From Streptomyces hoynatensis (lineage in GTDB: Bacteria > Actinomycetota > Actinomycetes > Streptomycetales > Streptomycetaceae), in the NCBI RefSeq assembly GCF_003626535.1, contig NZ_RBAL01000004.1, forward strand, positions 186,001 to 250,000: 64,000 bases of DNA. The letters run 5' to 3'. Shown piece by piece: positions 16,339 to 41,516 of the stretch (its first letter is position 1; the number at the start of each line of letters is the position of its first letter). The notes under the pieces are model-generated. The model was not told where the DNA came from. It did no database searches and worked only from the letters and a program-made list of their open reading frames with translations. The translations under genes and the position numbers were made by a program.

Positions 16339-16872
16339 TCAGGTCCAGATCTCCGCCCACACGGTGCAGCCGTCGACGCCCTCCGCGGAGACGGCGCCCC
16401 AGCGCACGGACAGCGCGTCCAGAAGCAGCAGGCCGCGCCCGCACTCCTCGTGCGCCTCGGCCCGGCGCGGCACGTGCCCGTCAAGACCCTGGCCCTCGTC
16501 GGTCACCTCGATGCGCAGCCGGTCGCCGCGGAACTCGATGCGGCAGGCCACGCGCCTGCTCGGGGTGTGCACCACGGCGTTGGTGACCAGCTCGGAGACG
16601 ACCAACTCGGCGGTGTCGTGGGTCGCTTGGGGCAGGCCCCAGCGGTCGAGGAGGCGGCGGGTGAGGTGACGCGCGGTGGCCACCGAGCTGGGAACCGCGG
16701 GCAACTCGAAGCGTTCGCGCGGGGTTTGCGTGCGCGGTGCGGCCGCGCGCTGCCCGGGAAGCGGCGTCGTGCCGTGGAGTGGGGACACGGGCGGGGTCGC
16801 CTTCCGGAGGGCCGAATCCGTCGTGAGCCGGAACACATGGTCACTATGCGCCGTGAGTGAGACAGAGCGCAA
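16339..16872 (-). CDS. RsbW-like ATP-binding (HATPase) anti-sigma-type protein
   Basis: A GHKL-type ATPase/kinase domain protein of the large Streptomyces family related to anti-sigma factors RsbW and SpoIIAB. The N-box is seen as HDTAELVVSELVTNAVVHTP and the G1 box as IEVTDEGQGLDG, with GRGLLLLDALSVRWG near the end. The frame opens with a TTG at 16872, so the exact start is uncertain; GTG codons at 16836 and near VSPLHGTTP are alternatives, the latter with GGAAGG upstream. It is divergent from the WhiJ-like regulator at 16984 with DUF397 after it, the standard layout of abaA/whiJ-type loci. Its partner may be a sigma factor or anti-anti-sigma factor elsewhere. Confidence 0.8.
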   Translation of the reverse strand: MRSVSLTAHSDHVFRLTTDSALRKATPPVSPLHGTTPLPGQRAAAPRTQTPRERFELPAVPSSVATARHLTRRLLDRWGLPQATHDTAELVVSELVTNAVVHTPSRRVACRIEFRGDRLRIEVTDEGQGLDGHVPRRAEAHEECGRGLLLLDALSVRWGAVSAEGVDGCTVWAEIWT

Positions 16873-16983
16873 GGGGAGTTATGCAATTCGCAGAAAGAGA
16901 ATGCACGTCTGCTGATGCCATCACGGGGTGTGGCAAACTTCTCCCGGGGGTGGGGGATTCATGTGCACCGTCTGGGAGGCGTT

Positions 16984-17841
16984 GTGGCAGAGGCCCGGTC
17001 GGGGCCGACCGTGGGACAGATCGTGCTCGGGCTGCGCCTGAGGGACCTGCGCGAGCAGGCGGGCTGCTCGTTCGCCGACGCCGCCGCGGCGTTGAGCGTC
17101 AACGCCACCACCGTGCGCCGCATGGAGAAGGCCGAGGTCGGCCTCAAGCCGCTGTACGTCAAGGCCCTGCTGGAGCGCTACGGCGTCCCGGGGGAGGAGG
17201 CGGAGGCGTTCCTGCGGCTGGTGGAGGCGGCCAACCGGCCCGGCTGGTGGCACAGGTTCCGCGACGTGCTGCCCGACTGGTTCAGTCTCTACGTCAGCCT
17301 TGAGGGCGAGGCCAGCCTCATCCGTGCCTACGAACCGCACTGCGTGCCGGGCCTCTTGCAGACCCCGGAGTACGCGCGGGAGCTGTTCAGGACGGGTTTT
17401 CCCGGCGCAGAGGAGGCGGAGCTCGACCGCCGGGTGGCGTTGCGCATGGAGCGCCAGGAACTGCTCACCCGGTCGCGGGCCCCGTTGCTGTGGGCCGTGA
17501 TCGAGGAGCACGTGCTGCGCCGCAGGGTCGGAGACGCCTCCGTCATGCGGGCGCAGATCGACCGGCTGATCGAGGCGACGGCGATGCCGAACGTCACGCT
17601 GCAGGTCATGCCGTTCAGTGCCGGTCCGCATCCCGGCATGTTCGGGCCGTTCCAGCTCTTCAGGTTCGACATCCCGGAGCTGCCCGACATCATCTACGCC
17701 GAGAGCCTGACCGGCGCGGTCTACCTCGACGAGCGGCCGGACACCGTGGCCTATCTGGAGGTGCTCGACCGCATGGGTGCGCAAGCCGCACCGGTTCAGG
17801 ACACCGAGGCGATCCTCGGTGCTATTCGCAAGGAGCTCTGA
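16984..17841 (+). CDS. XRE-family regulator, WhiJ/Scr1 type with DUF5753
   Basis: A 285-aa regulator with an N-terminal helix-turn-helix (LREQAGCSFADAAAALSVNA, then TTVRRMEKAEVG) and the DUF5753 effector domain (YEPHCVPGLLQTPEYAREL, MRAQIDRLIE, LQVMPFSAGPHPGMFGPF). Such proteins (WhiJ-like) affect development and antibiotic production in Streptomyces, and usually work with the small DUF397 protein encoded next. The GTG at 16984 follows GGGAGG by four bases; a GTG at 16963 is an alternative. The stop lies five bases before the DUF397 ATG, so the two are co-transcribed. It is divergent from the RsbW-like gene. Confidence 0.88.
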   Translation: MAEARSGPTVGQIVLGLRLRDLREQAGCSFADAAAALSVNATTVRRMEKAEVGLKPLYVKALLERYGVPGEEAEAFLRLVEAANRPGWWHRFRDVLPDWFSLYVSLEGEASLIRAYEPHCVPGLLQTPEYARELFRTGFPGAEEAELDRRVALRMERQELLTRSRAPLLWAVIEEHVLRRRVGDASVMRAQIDRLIEATAMPNVTLQVMPFSAGPHPGMFGPFQLFRFDIPELPDIIYAESLTGAVYLDERPDTVAYLEVLDRMGAQAAPVQDTEAILGAIRKEL

Positions 17842-17846
17842 CACCC

Positions 17847-18116
17847 ATGGGTGACGAGAAGCGCCACTCGGCGCCGACGACGGAACATATATACAACGGC
17901 ATGCCCGCCAGGGAGCTCGGCAACGAGGGCTGGCGCAAGCCGTGGAGCGGCACCAACGGGGGGAACTGCGTGGAGGCGATGAAGCTGGCCGACGGGCGGG
18001 TGGCCCTGCGGCAGTCCACGGATCCCGACGGCCCCGCGCTGATCTACACCCCGCACGAGATCCGGGCCTTCATCCTGGGCGCCAAGCGCGGGGAGGCGGA
18101 CTTCCTCCTGGCCTGA
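17847..18116 (+). CDS. DUF397 protein, WhiJ-associated
   Basis: An 89-aa acidic-to-neutral protein of the DUF397 family. The body GNEGWRKPWSGTNGGNCVEA and VALRQSTDPDGPALIYTPHE match the conserved core (W-x-K-S/P-x-x-S...NCVEV...DSKDP-GP). The AGGAG needed for initiation lies inside the last codons of the upstream regulator gene. Proteins of this family pair with WhiJ-like regulators and are thought to modulate their DNA binding. A large hairpin terminator follows. Confidence 0.92.
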   Translation: MGDEKRHSAPTTEHIYNGMPARELGNEGWRKPWSGTNGGNCVEAMKLADGRVALRQSTDPDGPALIYTPHEIRAFILGAKRGEADFLLA

Positions 18117-18132
18117 ACGCGCCCGCGTACGC

Positions 18133-18177
18133 CCGCGGCCCGGTCCGCGCCCCCGCCGGGGGCGGGCCGGGCCGCGG
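18133..18177. terminator. Large GC hairpin after the WhiJ/DUF397 pair
   Basis: Outer arms 18133-18143 and 18167-18177 are exact 11-bp complements, and an inner 7-bp stem (CGCCCCC / GGGGGCG, loop GCC) stacks inside. It lies 17 bases after the DUF397 stop. Confidence 0.75.
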
Positions 18178-18307
18178 CACGCTTGGAGAACTCCGCTTCC
18201 CGGCCGAGGGGTTGACCGCCCGCCCCGGGCGGCGAGACGGTGGTCGTCCCGGCCGGGCGGGGCGGCGTGCCCCGGCGAGACGGGGCGGAGGAAAGGGGCG
18301 GGGCCGG

Positions 18308-19051
18308 ATGCGGGGTGTGGCACACGACGACCACAGGGCCGGGCTGCGCCTGCGAATCCCGCCCCACTGGACGCTCGTGCTCGACGAACTCGCGGAACCG
18401 CTGACCACGGTGCTCCTCCCGCCGCGCGGCGGGAGGCCGGAGGGGGAACACCGCGAGGACCCCGCGGGGCCGGCCGCCGAGCGGGCCCTCTGGGAGGAGG
18501 CCACGGCGGCGGTGCCCCCCGCCTCCTTCCGCGCGGACCCCTGGGACCCCGAGCACCCCGAGCACCCCGGGGACCGCGAGGACCCCGGGGACTCCGGGAA
18601 CCCCTGGGACTGGGAGTCCTCCGAAGACTCCGAAGACTCCGAAGACAGCGAGGACGCCGAGGACTTCTTCCGGGACCTGCTCGACGACCGGGGCCTGTTC
18701 GTGGGCAGCTGGGAGGGTCTCGGCGAGGAGCCGCCAGAGGAGGACGGCCTGGCGGAGGGCGCCGAGTGGCTGGCGGCCGCGAACGGGGAGTCCCTGGAGC
18801 TCTTCCCGCCCGAGGCCGGCCATCGCGTCGACCAGGGCCGCGGGGAGCTGACGGTGCGCGGGCTCCGCTGCGGCACGGCCTGGTACCGGTACGTCGCGAA
18901 CGAGACCGGCGCGACGGTCGGCTACCTGCGGGTCCTCGTGGTGCGCCTGACCGGCGGGGCGGTCTCCTTCCTCCTCGGCATCGGCCGGTCGCCCGCGGAG
19001 CGACGGCTGATCGACGACTGCCTGGAGAGCGTCGAGCCCCTCGCCTCCTGA
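18308..19051 (+). CDS. Hypothetical protein with an acidic low-complexity segment
   Basis: A 247-aa protein not recognised as a known family. The N-terminal part (RLRIPPHWTLVLDELAEPLT) and C-terminal part (TAWYRYVANETGATVGYLRV, RLIDDCLESVEPLA) look folded. They are separated by a disordered stretch at about residues 78-120 built from Pro-Glu-His and then Ser-Glu-Asp repeats (ESSEDSEDSEDSEDAEDFF). The outer parts resemble small actinobacterial proteins with a beta-rich fold adjacent to secretion loci, but that is a weak impression. The ATG at 18308 is used; a GTG at 18317 is possible. Codon bias is typical. Confidence 0.65.
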   Translation: MRGVAHDDHRAGLRLRIPPHWTLVLDELAEPLTTVLLPPRGGRPEGEHREDPAGPAAERALWEEATAAVPPASFRADPWDPEHPEHPGDREDPGDSGNPWDWESSEDSEDSEDSEDAEDFFRDLLDDRGLFVGSWEGLGEEPPEEDGLAEGAEWLAAANGESLELFPPEAGHRVDQGRGELTVRGLRCGTAWYRYVANETGATVGYLRVLVVRLTGGAVSFLLGIGRSPAERRLIDDCLESVEPLAS

Positions 19052-19248
19052 CCGGCACGCGCGCGGGGCGGACCGGGTCGTGCGCCCCCGGCGGGGCCGG
19101 GCCGGACCGCCCGGGCGGGTGCCCCTCCGCGCAACCAGCCGGCCCCCCGCGCAACCAGCCGGGCGCCCGGCGAGTCCCGGTGAGCCCCGGTAAGCACCCG
19201 CGCGCGGCGCCATGAAAGGCCAGCCTCAGAAAAATTAAGATTCTCGCG

Positions 19249-19277
19249 TTGACTCATTAAAAATCTCAAGGTAGACA
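19249..19277 (+). promoter_or_regulatory. Near-consensus promoter (TTGACT-17-TAGACA)
   Basis: TTGACT at 19249-19254 and TAGACA at 19272-19277 are separated by exactly 17 bases within an unusually AT-rich patch (19225-19290). This fits the principal sigma factor HrdB. Transcription would start near 19284, about 30 bases before the GTG of the DUF2089 gene. Confidence 0.75.
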
Positions 19278-19315
19278 TGAAGCATTGACAGGTCACCGAG
19301 AGTAGGGAGCCGACG

Positions 19316-19678
19316 GTGGACTGGCAGGACCTGACGGACCTGACGCGCGGCCGGCCGTTCCTGGTCGAACGAGTGCGCCTCGCCGACAGCGGCGTCGCGA
19401 TCGAGGGGCAGTTCGAGCCGCCGCAGCTGGCTCAACTCACCATCGACGACCAGGTGTTCATCGCCGCGTTCGTCCGGGCGCACGGCTCGATCAAGGAGAT
19501 GGAGCGGGTCTTCGGGGTGAGCTACCCGACGATCAAATCCCGCCTGAAGCGGATCGCCGAGCAGCTCGACTTCGTCGACGTTGCCCCGGAGCCGGCCGGC
19601 GCCGCCGAGGTCATCGGCCGCCTGCGCCGGGGCGAGATCAGCGCCGAGGACGCCCTCGCCGAGCTGGAGGGGCGATGA
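19316..19678 (+). CDS. DUF2089-domain regulator
   Basis: A 120-aa protein of the DUF2089 family. The core IDDQVFIAAFVRAHGSIKEM then ERVFGVSYPTIKSRLKRIAE has a helix-turn-helix appearance, suggesting DNA binding. The C-terminal VIGRLRRGEISAEDALAELE is a short SHOCT/YvlB-like helical tail, the same module found in the third gene of the operon. The GTG start follows AGTAGGGAG. It is the first gene of a three-gene operon behind a near-consensus promoter, and its stop overlaps the next ATG (ATGA). In other bacteria such genes precede membrane-stress proteins, and it may regulate its own operon. Confidence 0.85.
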   Translation: MDWQDLTDLTRGRPFLVERVRLADSGVAIEGQFEPPQLAQLTIDDQVFIAAFVRAHGSIKEMERVFGVSYPTIKSRLKRIAEQLDFVDVAPEPAGAAEVIGRLRRGEISAEDALAELEGR

Positions 19679-19935
19679 TCCCGCAGCTGGTGACGGTGCG
19701 CGTGCGCCGGTCCAACGGCCGCCGGGTGCGGGTGTACCTCCCCGTCCTGCCGGTGGCGCTGCTGCTGTCGCCGCTGCTGCTGCTCGCCGTGCTCGGCGGA
19801 TGCGTCGCGTGCCTCGTCTTCCGCATCGGCCCGGTGGGCGCGCTGCGCGGGGCCGCACGGGTGCTGTGGGCGTCGCCTGGCACCCGATTCGAGGTGGAGC
19901 AGGGCCGCACGGCCGTGCTGGTCAGCGTCAGGTGA
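19675..19935 (+). CDS. Small single-pass or hairpin membrane protein
   Basis: An 86-aa protein with one long hydrophobic region (VLPVALLLSPLLLLAVLGGC then VACLVFRIG) between a basic N-terminal part (RVRRSNGRRVRVYLP) and a basic C-terminal part. This fits one long or two short membrane helices. No catalytic residues are evident. Its ATG overlaps the stop of the DUF2089 gene by four bases, and the SHOCT-like gene follows 26 bases later, so the three proteins probably act together at the membrane. Confidence 0.8.
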   Translation: MIPQLVTVRVRRSNGRRVRVYLPVLPVALLLSPLLLLAVLGGCVACLVFRIGPVGALRGAARVLWASPGTRFEVEQGRTAVLVSVR

Positions 19936-19961
19936 CGCGAGAGAGAAGCTGGGGACACACC

Positions 19962-20393
19962 ATGAACGAGCAGCGCCGTCAGATCCTGGAGATGCTGGCC
20001 GAGGGAAAGATCACCGCGGACGAGGCCGAGCGGCTGATCGAGGCGCTCCAGCGCGAGCAGCCCGAGGCGCCGCCGGGAGCCGCGCGCCGGAGGAAGGCCC
20101 GCCCCACGTACCTGCGTGTGGTGGTGAACTGGCAGGAGAGCACCGGCGGGGACGGCCCGGGCCGCGTCAACGTCCGGGTCCCGCTGCAGTTGCTGCGCGC
20201 CGGGGTCCGGCTCACGAGCCTCGTCCCCCCGCAGGCGCTCACCAGGGTCAACGCGCAGCTGAGCAGGTCGGGGGTGCCGATCGACCTCACCGAGCTGCGG
20301 CAGCGGGACATCGAGGACCTGATCGAGCAGCTGGACGAGGTCGACATCGACGTGGACGACCCGGAGGCCAGCGTGCGGGTCTTCTGCGAGTGA
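19962..20393 (+). CDS. SHOCT-like / YvlB-N-terminal-like protein
   Basis: A 143-aa protein that opens with the short helical SHOCT-like module (RRQILEMLAEGKITADEAER then LIEALQREQ), followed by a linker and a beta-rich region (TYLRVVVNW, RVNVRVPLQLLRAGVRLTSL) and an acidic C-terminus (IEDLIEQLDEVDIDVDDPEA). This layout resembles the N-terminal part of YvlB/LiaX-type envelope-stress proteins. It lies last in the DUF2089 operon, and an envelope-stress role is inferred from the domain type only. Confidence 0.82.
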   Translation: MNEQRRQILEMLAEGKITADEAERLIEALQREQPEAPPGAARRRKARPTYLRVVVNWQESTGGDGPGRVNVRVPLQLLRAGVRLTSLVPPQALTRVNAQLSRSGVPIDLTELRQRDIEDLIEQLDEVDIDVDDPEASVRVFCE

Positions 20394-20562
20394 CGCCGCC
20401 GCGGCGGCCGGCCTCCCGGCGGCGAGGCGACCGGGTCCCGGCCGCACACGGAGCTGGCCGGCGCCGGGCGGGGCCTGTGCGTGCCCCCGCCCGGGCGTCC
20501 TCCGCCCGCCGCCCGCCGGTGCCTTCGCCGGGTCCGGTCCGGTCCCGGCGCCGGTCCGGGCG

Positions 20563-22155
20563 CTAGTTGCTGGTGCGCAGGGCGACTTCGCGGACGAAGA
20601 GGGTGAAGACTAGGGCCAGCCCTGCGGCCAGGGAGGAGAAGACGAAGATGTCCGCGACGCCGTGGCCGTAGGCGCTCTCGACGACGGTGCGCAGCGGCCC
20701 CGGCAGCGCGTTCATGTCCGGGATGCCGCCGCTGCCGCCGCCGACGGCGGCGCCGCCCGCGTCCTGCCCGAGGCCGGCCAGCCCGTCCCTGGTGTAGCTC
20801 GTGACCCGGCTGGCCAGCAGGGCGCCGAGCGCGGAGACGCCGATCGCGCCGCCGAAGGAGCGGAAGAAGGCCACCACCGAGCTGGCCACGCCGAGGTCCT
20901 GGGGCCGCACCTGGTTCTGGGCGGCGAGCACCAGGTTCTGCATCATCATGCCGAGGCCCAGGCCCATCAGCGCCATGTACAGGGCGATCTCCAGGTACGG
21001 GGTGTCGTAGGCGAGGGTGCTCAGCAGGCCGGTGCCCGCGGTCACCAGCACGCCGCCGGTGACCAGCCACCGCTTCCAGCGCCCGGTGCGGGTGATGATC
21101 TGCCCGGAGACGGTGGAGGAGACGAACATCCCGCCGATGAACGGGATGGTCATCACGCCCGACATGGTGGCGCTCTGGCCGCGGGCCAGCTGGAAGAACT
21201 GGCTGAAGAAGACCGTGCCGCTGAACATCGCGATGCCCACGAACAGCGAGGCCGCGGAGGTGAGGGCGATGGTCCGCTCGCGCAGGAGCCGCAGCGGGAT
21301 CATCGGGTCGCTCGCCCTGGTCTCGGCGAGGAGGAACAGGGCGCCCAGCACCAGGGAGCCGCCGACCATCGCGAAGGTCTGCCAGGACATCCACGCGTAC
21401 TTGTCGCCGGCCAGGGTCACCCAGACCAGCAGCAGGGAGACGGAGGTCGTGATCAGCGCCGCGCCCAGCCAGTCGATCCTGACCTCGCGGCGGCTGACGG
21501 GCAGGCGCAGGGTCCGCTGGAGGACGAGGATGGCGGCGACGGCGAAGGGCACGCCGATGTAGAAGCACCAGCGCCAGCCCAGCCAGGAGGTGTCGGTGAT
21601 GACGCCGCCGATGAGCGGGCCGCTGACCGTTGCGACCGCGAAGTTCGCGCCGAGGTAGCCGCTGTAGCGGCCGCGCTCGCGCGGGGGGATCATCGCCGCG
21701 AGGATGATCTGGGAGAGCCCCATCAGGCCGCCGACGCCGAGGCCCTGCACCACGCGGACCGTGATGAGCATCCCGGGGTTCTGGGACAGGCCCGCGATGG
21801 TGGAGCCGCCGACGTAGATGATCAGGGCGATCTGGATGAGGAGCTTCTTGCTGAAGAGGTCTGCCAGCTTGCCCCACAGGGGCATCGAGGCGGTCATCGC
21901 GAGCAGCGTGCCGGTGACCACCCAGGTGTAGGCGGACTGCCCGCCGCCGAGGTCGGCGATGATGTGCGGCAGGGCGTTGGTCACGATCGTGGAGGACAGG
22001 ATCGCGGTGAACATGCCGAGCATGAGGCCGTAGAGCGCCCGCATGATGTCCTTGTGGGACATCGCGACGGCTCCGGACGGAGCCGGAGCCGTGGTGGCTG
22101 CTATGTCGGACGGTAGTGCCGATTCCTTGCTGTCGGTGGTCAAGACTCTCCCCAT
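20563..22155 (-). CDS. MFS drug exporter, DHA2 family (14 TMS)
   Basis: A 530-aa proton-driven multidrug exporter of the EmrB/QacA type. Typical elements are MFTAILSSTIVTNALPHIIA in helix 1, GTLLAMTASMPLWGKLADLF with motif A, RVVQGLGVGGLMGLSQIILA, and RERGRYSGYLGANFAVATVS before motif C. The C-terminal half carries RPQDLGVASSVVAFFRSFGG. The frame is open upstream, but the ATG at 22155 (MGRVLTTDSKES) is the first start before plausible sequence; a later ATG (MSHKDIMRALYG) is possible. The ribosome site is weak. It faces away from the PKS across a 910-bp gap and could export the polyketide or give self-resistance, though this is only proximity. Confidence 0.9.
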   Translation of the reverse strand: MGRVLTTDSKESALPSDIAATTAPAPSGAVAMSHKDIMRALYGLMLGMFTAILSSTIVTNALPHIIADLGGGQSAYTWVVTGTLLAMTASMPLWGKLADLFSKKLLIQIALIIYVGGSTIAGLSQNPGMLITVRVVQGLGVGGLMGLSQIILAAMIPPRERGRYSGYLGANFAVATVSGPLIGGVITDTSWLGWRWCFYIGVPFAVAAILVLQRTLRLPVSRREVRIDWLGAALITTSVSLLLVWVTLAGDKYAWMSWQTFAMVGGSLVLGALFLLAETRASDPMIPLRLLRERTIALTSAASLFVGIAMFSGTVFFSQFFQLARGQSATMSGVMTIPFIGGMFVSSTVSGQIITRTGRWKRWLVTGGVLVTAGTGLLSTLAYDTPYLEIALYMALMGLGLGMMMQNLVLAAQNQVRPQDLGVASSVVAFFRSFGGAIGVSALGALLASRVTSYTRDGLAGLGQDAGGAAVGGGSGGIPDMNALPGPLRTVVESAYGHGVADIFVFSSLAAGLALVFTLFVREVALRTSN

Positions 22156-23065
22156 GGTCAACGGTGTACTTCGACCATACGGCAAGATGCTTACTACACG
22201 TAAACGTATTGAAGAAAGCTTTAGCCTTTGTGAAGGCTTGGCGAGCGCTCCCCGGGTGGTGCCCGCGCCCGCGCACCACCACGGCGCGCAGGCGCGCGGA
22301 CACGGTGGCAGAGCGCCGTCGGCGCGCGTCCGGGCTCGTGGCTCAGGCGGCGGGTGCCGGCAGGCGATCGGGAGGCGGGGCGGGCGGAAAACGGGCGGCG
22401 GCCGAAGAACGGCGGAAAACATGCGGCCGAGGCGCCGAAATCAGTCGGGTATCGGCCTGTCCCACGCGTCCCATGCGCCCCGCACGGGGTGAAACCCAGG
22501 AAAATGCACAGGGGGCTCCGGCCGGGAAAGGGCCGTTTTCGGGGTCGCCACATTGCCCCCACGAAATCAACGAAGGGGGCACGCTATTGTGCGGGGAATC
22601 CGGTGGGAGAGCCGGGGGAGAATAGGCTGGTGAACTCCGCCTTCAGGGCACGTCACACGGCTTGGGGGGTGGGACGGGGAAAGTCTGCCACGGGGCATGG
22701 GGAAGCGCAAGGGGCGCTGCGTCCGTTCGGTCACGGGCTGCTGTGGCGACCCCCTGACCAGGTAAGCTCCCGTCCGCAGGCGGGACTTGACGGCCCGCGA
22801 GGAGCGCCGGAGCCCATGTGATATGCCTGTGTGCATTGGTTGATTTCGGCGGCTCGATTGGTTGCCGGAGCCGGTCGCGAGGACCGGCCAATGAGTCGCT
22901 GCGGACGCGGGAGAGGCATTGTTAAATGTGGGTGGCGCGTCCATGGAATGCTCTGCAATGTCCTGCCCTGTCGCGGCGCGCGGTATATGGTTTAGCGATG
23001 AACTTGGCCGGATATCCTCTGGTCTGACGCTTGGCTCTGTCGTGCACGAGGGGTTCTGAGACTGA
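22156..23065. other. 910-bp divergent control region before the PKS, no gene seen
   Basis: No frame here shows convincing codon bias or conserved sequence. Near the exporter side is an inverted repeat TTAC-TACAC-GTAA (22193-22205) and an AGCCTT-TGTG-AAGGCT hairpin (about 22223-22238). The PKS side is relatively AT-rich, with a pair of ATTGGTTG direct repeats and a stretch GTATATGGTTTAGC near 22982-22995 that may belong to the PKS promoter. No regulator gene is encoded in or near the gap. Confidence 0.55.
22835..22864 (+). promoter_or_regulatory. ATTGGTTG direct repeat, 22-bp spacing
   Basis: Two identical octamers at 22835-22842 and 22857-22864 are 22 bp apart start to start, i.e. two helical turns. 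Direct repeats at 11- or 22-bp spacing are typical of SARP-type activator sites in antibiotic clusters. The pair lies about 200 bases before the PKS ATG. The motif itself is not one I can name. Confidence 0.4.
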
Positions 23066-41479
<18,414 letters not shown>

Positions 41480-41516
41480 GCGGACCTGGTTCCGCACGGT
41501 TACGAGGAGTCAAGCG

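Noticed and set aside
16339..18116. Toxin-antitoxin reading of the HTH/DUF397 pair
   Set aside because: The DUF397 protein with a DUF5753 WhiJ-like regulator and a divergent RsbW-like ATPase is the standard developmental locus. No toxin fold is visible, so I kept the WhiJ-type call.
22354..22821. 155-codon plus-strand frame in the gap before the PKS
   Set aside because: Mixed third-position composition, no ribosome site, and no recognisable sequence. More likely control DNA.
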